This document shows positions 48,416 to 53,379 of a DNA stretch of 53,379 bases, in pieces. Both the position numbers and the translations under genes were made by a program. The notes under the pieces were generated by a model. It saw only the letters and a list, made by a program, of their open reading frames with translations. It ran no database searches and was not told the origin of the DNA. Each line of letters starts with the position of its first letter. The first letter of the stretch is position 1. This DNA comes from JBMNTP01 sp050945795 (GTDB lineage Bacteria; Bacillota; Clostridia; Christensenellales; MGBC116941): NCBI GenBank assembly GCA_050945795.1, contig JBMNTP010000011.1, positions 1 to 53,379 of the forward strand, in the 5' to 3' direction.

Positions 48416-49123
48416 TTATGCTATTCCAAGATAAGCCTTTTTGATGTCAGGATTATGCAGCAGATCCTGCGAAGGACCTTTAAGAACTACATGCCCCGTT
48501 TCAAGAACATAACCGCGGTCAGCAAGCTGCAAAGCTTTAACAAGGTTCTGCTCAATTATAAGTATCGATACGCCTACCGACTTTAGGTTTTCGAGTATCT
48601 CGAAAACTTCATCAACTATAATAGGAGCTAGACCGAGGGAAGGCTCATCGAGTATAAGCAGCTTGGGATCCATAACCATTGCCCGCGCTATGGCTAACAT
48701 CTGCTGCTGGCCTCCGCTAAGAGTACCGGCTGGCAGATTAAGCCTATCTCTTAGTATAGGGAATATGCACAGCACGCGCTCTATATTCTGCTCGCGCTTT
48801 GCTTTGGAGCGCTTTGTATATGAGCCCATAATAAGATTATCTTTTATGGTCAGCGTCGAGAGTATGCCGCGCCCTTGCGGTATATGCGATATGCCCATCT
48901 CCGCCCGTTTATAGGCGGGTATCTTTGTAAGGTCCTGGCCAAACCATTCTACTTTGCCCGAAGTGACCGGAACGATACCCGATACAACGCGCAGCAGAGT
49001 GGTTTTGCCGGCTCCGTTTGAGCCTACAAGCGCTACAACTTCGCCTTCGTTTATGCTGATATCCAAACCGAAAAGCACTTTGAGGTCGCCATATCCGGCA
49101 TTTAAACCTTCGATATTAAGCAT
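48416..49123 (-). CDS. livF: Branched-chain amino acid-type ABC transporter ATPase LivF
   Basis: 235 residues. Walker A GSNGAGKTT, the signature LSGGQQQM, Walker B LLILDEPSLGL and the short LivF-type C-terminal end (HNPDIKKAYLGIA) are present. It pairs with LivG to power import through LivHM. The start overlaps the end of livG by eight bases, behind GGGGGAGGG. The true substrate depends on the binding protein and may be an amino acid or another small carboxylate. Confidence 0.93.
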   Translation of the reverse strand: MLNIEGLNAGYGDLKVLFGLDISINEGEVVALVGSNGAGKTTLLRVVSGIVPVTSGKVEWFGQDLTKIPAYKRAEMGISHIPQGRGILSTLTIKDNLIMGSYTKRSKAKREQNIERVLCIFPILRDRLNLPAGTLSGGQQQMLAIARAMVMDPKLLILDEPSLGLAPIIVDEVFEILENLKSVGVSILIIEQNLVKALQLADRGYVLETGHVVLKGPSQDLLHNPDIKKAYLGIA

Positions 49124-49847
49124 GTACGTATCCCTCCCCCAAATAAGCTTTGATTACGGCAGGCTCAAGCATAACAACGTTGGGGTCGCCTTCGCTAAGC
49201 AAAGATCCTTCGGAGAGAACGACCACTCGCGTGCATAGCTTTGTTACGGCGGACATAACGTGTTCTATAAAAAGAACAGTGATGCCCATTTTGTTTATCA
49301 TCCGAACGAGCTTTATGCTTTCATCCATTTCAGACGGCGTAAGGCCGGCTAGGCATTCGTCAAGCATAAGCAGCTTGGGATTAATAGCGAGTACCCTCGC
49401 CATATCAAGCCACTTTCTCTTTTCGATAGGCAACTTGCTGCACGGCAGCGACGCCACATCAGCAAAGCCCAGCATACCTAGTATTTCATCCGCCCTTTTA
49501 GCTGCGTCCTTCATGGACTTATGATGCAGCATAGCGATGGTATAAACGCTGTCAAAGACCGAGAGATTTGTAAACGGCTTAGGCGACTGGAAAGTACGGC
49601 CAAGGCCCATAAACGCGCGGTCAGGCACGCTCTGATTTTTAAGGGAATGCTTGCCCTGGTATATAATATCGCCGCTGTCCTGTATGTAAACGCCTGTTAT
49701 AAGGTTTACACAGGTTGACTTACCCGAGCCGTTTGGCCCAATAAGGCCTAGTATTTCGCCTTCTTCGACGTCGAAGCTAAGATTGTTGACAGCATGAACT
49801 CCGCCAAACGACTTATCAAGATTAACTAACTGTAATAGCTTACTCAT
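49116..49847 (-). CDS. livG: Branched-chain amino acid-type ABC transporter ATPase LivG
   Basis: 243 residues. Walker A GPNGSGKST, the LivG-type FMGLGRTFQSPKPF and Walker B LLMLDECLAGLTPSE are present. Two deviations are seen: the signature reads CSKLPIEKRKW instead of LSYGQQR, and the Walker B glutamate is followed by Cys rather than Pro. The LPIEKRKWLDMARVLA sequence resembles a subset of LivG proteins for non-amino-acid substrates. The gene overlaps livM by eight bases. Confidence 0.9.
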   Translation of the reverse strand: MSKLLQLVNLDKSFGGVHAVNNLSFDVEEGEILGLIGPNGSGKSTCVNLITGVYIQDSGDIIYQGKHSLKNQSVPDRAFMGLGRTFQSPKPFTNLSVFDSVYTIAMLHHKSMKDAAKRADEILGMLGFADVASLPCSKLPIEKRKWLDMARVLAINPKLLMLDECLAGLTPSEMDESIKLVRMINKMGITVLFIEHVMSAVTKLCTRVVVLSEGSLLSEGDPNVVMLEPAVIKAYLGEGYVHA

Positions 49848-50868
49848 TGCTCACCTGTCCTTCTCTGCTAATCCGCTTTGCGATAATGCGGTCCTTGAGG
49901 CCGTCGAACAGCGAAATGAGTCCGTTCGGCCTTAGCAGCACTATAAGTATCATAGCCAGTCCGTAGAGCGCAAAGCCGGCTCCGCCTCCGCCAACCGTAC
50001 TGAGATAATAGTTGGCTATCTCAAGCATGGGTATGGCGACAAACGCACCGAGTACCGGCCCCCATATGGTGCCCATACCGCCTATGATGGCTGTAACGCC
50101 TATGCGTATGGAAAGGTCATGGGAAGCGACGGAGTTGGGATCGATGTATGACATTTTAAAGCCATAGAAAGTGCCTATGGCGGCTATAAGCATTGCGCTT
50201 ATAATAAAGGCTATCAGCTTGAGGCGGTGCGCGCGTATGCCGAGAGATTCGGCTGCGTCTTCGTCCTCACGTATTGCCTTAAGGTAATAGCCCATTTTGG
50301 AGCGGTTTATAATGGCGGTTACGGCTACTGTAACGAGCATAAGCGCCATTGCTACATAGTACCAGGAAGTTTCATTAAGGAAAGATAAGTTTATAAAGCT
50401 GTTCTCTGTCCTTATCTGGAACTTAAGGCCCTGGGCACCGCCTGTGAAATCGTTGAAATAGAACAATATCTGTCTAACTATGGAGGCGAACGATATTGTA
50501 GCTATGGAGAAGAATACGCCTCTTAGCCTAAAGCACGGCAAGCCGATTATAACAGCCAGCACGCCGGCTATAGCCATGCCCAGCCATATGGTCAGCCACG
50601 GCGAAACGCCGCCGCCGTTTATAAAGAAGAGCATTGTCGTATAAGCGCCCATAGCGAAGAACGACGCCGAGCACCACGAAGTTTGTCTTCCGAAGCCGCC
50701 GAGAATATTCCATGCCGAGCCTAAAGCTGCATAGAAGAACATTTCGCAGAAAACCCTTAACAGGTATTCGTTACGTAGTACGGCAGGCACGATAAGGCAT
50801 AAAGCCAGGAATATAAGCATAATTGGGTGCTTTTTAATAAACTGGAACACTGAATTTCCTTTATTCAT
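49840..50868 (-). CDS. livM: Branched-chain amino acid-type ABC transporter permease LivM
   Basis: A 342-residue integral membrane protein with about nine or ten hydrophobic segments. The LivM motif is present at YYLKAIREDEDAAESLGIRAHRLKLIAFIISA. It forms a heterodimer with LivH. The start overlaps the livH stop by four bases, with GAGGTG just before. Confidence 0.92.
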   Translation of the reverse strand: MNKGNSVFQFIKKHPIMLIFLALCLIVPAVLRNEYLLRVFCEMFFYAALGSAWNILGGFGRQTSWCSASFFAMGAYTTMLFFINGGGVSPWLTIWLGMAIAGVLAVIIGLPCFRLRGVFFSIATISFASIVRQILFYFNDFTGGAQGLKFQIRTENSFINLSFLNETSWYYVAMALMLVTVAVTAIINRSKMGYYLKAIREDEDAAESLGIRAHRLKLIAFIISAMLIAAIGTFYGFKMSYIDPNSVASHDLSIRIGVTAIIGGMGTIWGPVLGAFVAIPMLEIANYYLSTVGGGGAGFALYGLAMILIVLLRPNGLISLFDGLKDRIIAKRISREGQVSNE

Positions 50869-51740
50869 GCCTTTCTGACACCTCCTCCGAACAGACCGTA
50901 AGGCCTGAGCATCAATACGAGCAGCAGCGTCAGATCAATGGCAACCGGAGCCATCTCAAGGTTGATATAAACGCTTGCGAATGATTCAACAAGGCCGATT
51001 ATAAGGCCGCCTATCATGGCTCCCTTTATATTTCCAAGGCCGCCCAGGACGACTACCGTCATACCTATGGTTGAAAAGAGAACACCGGCTCGAGGCTGTA
51101 TATTGAACATTGGGGTAAGAAGCAGGCCGGAAAGGCCGGCGAATACTGTTCCCATTCCAAACGCCAAAGTATATATAACATCGGTGTTTACGCCTAGGAG
51201 CGCCGCTATTGTTCTGTCTTCAGAGGTTGAGCGCATGGCGCGCCCCATATCGGTTTTATTTAAGAAATAAGTCATAAGAACAACGGCTATAGCCGCCGCG
51301 CCAAAAGCTATAATGCGAGGAAGCGGCAGTATTAATCCGGCAACTGATACTGTACCGAACTTAAGGCTGTTGCTTATGCTAAGTGCGTGGAATTCGGCTC
51401 CGAATACAAATTGCACTAAGTTCTGTATAAGATAGGAGAGTCCAAGCGTAAGCACTATATAGTTACTGTCGCCTTTGCCTACAACCTTTGATATGGTGGT
51501 TTTAAATATCACTGTTCCTATCGCGAACATGCCAAGCGCAACGGGTATTATGAGCGGATATGGATTAGTTTCTAGCCCGAAAAGGGGATAGAGGAAAAAC
51601 GTAAGATACATGCCGAGCATGAGGAATTCGCCTTGCGCGAAGTTTATGATTTTCATAACGCCAAATATTACGGTAAGCCCCACGGCGACCATTGAGTATA
51701 CGCCACCGATTAGCAGCCCGTTAACAATGACTTGTGCCAT
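50865..51740 (-). CDS. livH: Branched-chain amino acid-type ABC transporter permease LivH
   Basis: A 291-residue membrane protein. The start (QVIVNGLLIGGVYSMVAVGLTVIFGVMKIINFAQGEF) and the internal GRAMRSTSEDRTIAALLGVN coupling segment are typical LivH. The ribosome binding site is AAGGAGGA. A strong hairpin separates it from the binding-protein gene upstream. Confidence 0.93.
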   Translation of the reverse strand: MAQVIVNGLLIGGVYSMVAVGLTVIFGVMKIINFAQGEFLMLGMYLTFFLYPLFGLETNPYPLIIPVALGMFAIGTVIFKTTISKVVGKGDSNYIVLTLGLSYLIQNLVQFVFGAEFHALSISNSLKFGTVSVAGLILPLPRIIAFGAAAIAVVLMTYFLNKTDMGRAMRSTSEDRTIAALLGVNTDVIYTLAFGMGTVFAGLSGLLLTPMFNIQPRAGVLFSTIGMTVVVLGGLGNIKGAMIGGLIIGLVESFASVYINLEMAPVAIDLTLLLVLMLRPYGLFGGGVRKA

Positions 51741-51759
51741 ATTCCATCCTCCTTATGAA

Positions 51760-51797
51760 CTGGAGCAGGAGCAACTGATAGAGTTGCTCCGCTCCAG
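51760..51797 (-). other. Strong hairpin between livK and livH
   Basis: CTGGAGC(A)GGAGCAACT and AGTTGCTCCGCTCCAG pair with one bulged base. There is no T-run after it on the minus strand. It probably stabilises the binding-protein mRNA or causes partial termination. Confidence 0.6.
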
Positions 51798-51831
51798 ATA
51801 CAAACCAATCTACGGATATTTATCCAGCGGT

Positions 51832-53172
51832 TTAGTTGATAACTTCCAGTGTGAACGGATCGATCAGCTTTTTGGCAGCTACGTCGAGCGGGAATACGGC
51901 GTTCATTTCGCCTCCCTGCCATTGTCCGATAACCGGCTTGTTACCTATGTTTTTGCCGTTTTCGTTGAATTTGCTGTCTCCGTGGAGGATGGCAAACCAC
52001 TGGCTGTTCTCGCCTGTCATGGTGCGGATGTAGTCGCGGATCTCAACGCTGTCTGTGCTGCCGGTTTCCTCTATGGCTTCATAGATCATCATTGTTCCTG
52101 CGAACGACGGACCGACCTGCTCGCCCATGAACTCGCCGTTGATTTCGCGATACATGGGTTCGATTACGTCCTTAAACTCCGCTACGTTCATGGCGTGCTT
52201 GTTATCCCATACCCAGTTTGCAGCAGAAAGTATGCCTTCCGCCGACTCGCCGAGGTCCTTGGAGAACGCCGGCCATACGAAAGCCGAGCCGCCCGCTACG
52301 ATAAGGGGTTTATAATCCATGGCTTCCATGGTGTTGAGGATGAGTTTTGTGTCGTTAACATAAGAAGCGGGAAGAAGTATGTCTACGCCGGCATTCTTAA
52401 GCTTTGTTACTATGGGGCTGGCATCCGAGAATCCGGAAACCGGATATGTCTCTTCAACTACAACATTGAGGCCGGCCTCTTCGCAGTTCTTTTTGTTGCC
52501 GGCAGCCGTATCCTGGCCCCAAGCCGAGTTCTCAAACACTATGCCGATTTTCATTTCTTTAAGGTCAAGGCCTTTGATTTCAGCATAATACTGTATGAAC
52601 TCAAGTTGCAGTTCGCTGAACTGACGTCCGTCCGAACCGGGCTGGAATATAAAGTCGCAGCCTTGCTCTGTTATTGTGGAGTTAGCAGCGGTGCTGCAAA
52701 TCGCCGGTATTTCATACTTTTGAAGTACAGGCAGCATGGGCAGCGTCATGCTTGACGTTGCGTTGCCGTTTATGGCTACGATGTCGGGGTTAGCGTCGAG
52801 CGCACGCTCAACGGCTAGCGCCGAGTTGTTGGCGTCGGAGGTGCTATCAATCAGAACCAGCTCTACCTTCGCTCCGCCAAGGGCTTTGATTCCGCCGTTG
52901 TCGTTGATGTATTTCTCAGCGAGTCTGGCACCAAGTACGTTCTGGCGTCCGGATTCGGAGTTGCTTCCGGTTATGCAGGATACAACGCCGATTTTAACGA
53001 CATCAACATCCGCAGGTGCGTCATCGGTTGTCGTGGCGGGAGCGTCCGCAGTTGTTGCTGCGGGGGGAGCGGATGGCGTTTCAGCAGCGGGTGCGGTGCA
53101 TCCCACGAGAGCCGCAGAAAGCATCAGCATGACCAGCAGTACTGATAACAGGGGTTTCCAGCTTTTTCTCAT
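51832..53172 (-). CDS. livK: Substrate-binding lipoprotein of the liv-type transporter
   Basis: 446 residues. A lipoprotein signal ends in SAALVGC, then an Ala/Pro/Thr-rich linker leads to a type 1 periplasmic-binding fold (from VKIGVVSCITGSNSESGRQNVLGARLAEKYIND). The protein would sit on the outer face of the membrane and deliver ligand to LivHM. The ligand is not certain; this fold binds branched-chain amino acids but also amides and aromatic acids. ATG 53172 has GAGGT upstream; other in-frame ATG codons lie at 53199 and 53220. As in other such operons, the binding-protein gene comes first. Confidence 0.9.
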   Translation of the reverse strand: MRKSWKPLLSVLLVMLMLSAALVGCTAPAAETPSAPPAATTADAPATTTDDAPADVDVVKIGVVSCITGSNSESGRQNVLGARLAEKYINDNGGIKALGGAKVELVLIDSTSDANNSALAVERALDANPDIVAINGNATSSMTLPMLPVLQKYEIPAICSTAANSTITEQGCDFIFQPGSDGRQFSELQLEFIQYYAEIKGLDLKEMKIGIVFENSAWGQDTAAGNKKNCEEAGLNVVVEETYPVSGFSDASPIVTKLKNAGVDILLPASYVNDTKLILNTMEAMDYKPLIVAGGSAFVWPAFSKDLGESAEGILSAANWVWDNKHAMNVAEFKDVIEPMYREINGEFMGEQVGPSFAGTMMIYEAIEETGSTDSVEIRDYIRTMTGENSQWFAILHGDSKFNENGKNIGNKPVIGQWQGGEMNAVFPLDVAAKKLIDPFTLEVIN

Positions 53173-53379
53173 AACTACTACCTCTTTTAGTTTATTCATT
53201 GAACTGAATATACAGCCCAAACTGATAACGAATTACAAGCGGGAAAACAAATACGCCTTTGCGAAGGTTGATAAATTTTTTGTAAGATAGTTTCTTTTTG
53301 TGTTGGATAAAATTTGATAAAATAAATAATAAATAAAAAATTAAAGTGAATATTAACTTGACTAATAATATGTTGTAAT
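53173..53379. other. A+T-rich upstream region of livK
   Basis: No gene or RNA is recognised. The last 120 bases are very A+T-rich, as expected of a promoter region, but I could not choose a convincing -35/-10 pair. Confidence 0.3.

Overview
The window is a chromosomal segment from an endospore-forming, probably anaerobic Firmicute of the class Clostridia. Evidence for this is the set of spo0A, spoIIR, sleB-ypeB, veg and a SPOCS/LysM spore-envelope gene, the strong AGGAGG-type ribosome binding sites with many TTG and GTG starts, and the anaerobic redox enzymes (NfnAB, CoA-acylating aldehyde dehydrogenase, ADP-forming acyl-CoA synthetase). I cannot name a genus. Isoleucine is very often encoded by ATA. 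I see no rRNA, tRNA, CRISPR array, transposase or integrase.

Layout. 1-3.3 kb: the end of a DhaL-type kinase gene and a divergent triosephosphate-isomerase-like gene, convergent with a transaldolase-like gene and a lactate/malate dehydrogenase-family gene. 3.6-7.5 kb: a cell-wall amidase and an overlapping spoIIR-sleB-ypeB sporulation/germination operon. 7.6-9.9 kb: a metallo-hydrolase and pyrG, whose glutaminase domain has lost its cysteine nucleophile. 10-12.5 kb: DUF1622 and a GntR/ABC (YtrA-like) operon. 12.5-23.4 kb: ispE, veg, a SPOCS-LysM gene and spo0A, interrupted by a seven-gene surface-glycan operon (two GT56-like glycosyltransferases, aminotransferase, GNAT, acyl carrier protein, ketoacyl reductase, AMP-forming ligase). 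23.8-29.5 kb: a hypothetical gene, pckA, rsmA and a WYL regulator; pckA-rsmA lies between inverted composite repeats. 29.7-31.2 kb: a tandem-repeat cysteine-rich small protein and a small phage-like regulatory module. 31.4-33.8 kb: murA and a DUF354 gene. 34-47 kb: an FCD/GntR regulator divergent from a ten-gene catabolic operon. 47-53 kb: tandem repeats, two small genes and a livKHMGF-type ABC transporter.

How the genes work together. The 35-47 kb operon reads as a pathway that splits an acyloin such as acetoin. An AcoABCL-like complex would give acyl-CoA plus aldehyde, the acylating dehydrogenase would turn the aldehyde into acyl-CoA, and the SucCD-like synthetase would convert acyl-CoA to acid plus ATP. 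NfnAB would balance NADH, NADPH and ferredoxin. A LarA-family racemase at the end of the operon is not explained by this scheme. A TTGGT-AAT-ACCAA palindrome between regulator and operon is the probable FCD operator. The glycan operon pairs a WecE/WecD/WecF-like set with a carrier-protein acylation set, which suggests an N-acylated amino sugar on a surface glycan or protein.

Several families of short perfect palindromes (cores AAAATGCC..GGCATTTT, CTTAAGGG..CCCTTAAG, GGAGG..GCCTCC and TTTCTTTTAGAAAA) recur in the same order at gene ends at 13.5, 25, 28, 31 and 47 kb. They look like modular non-autonomous repeats.
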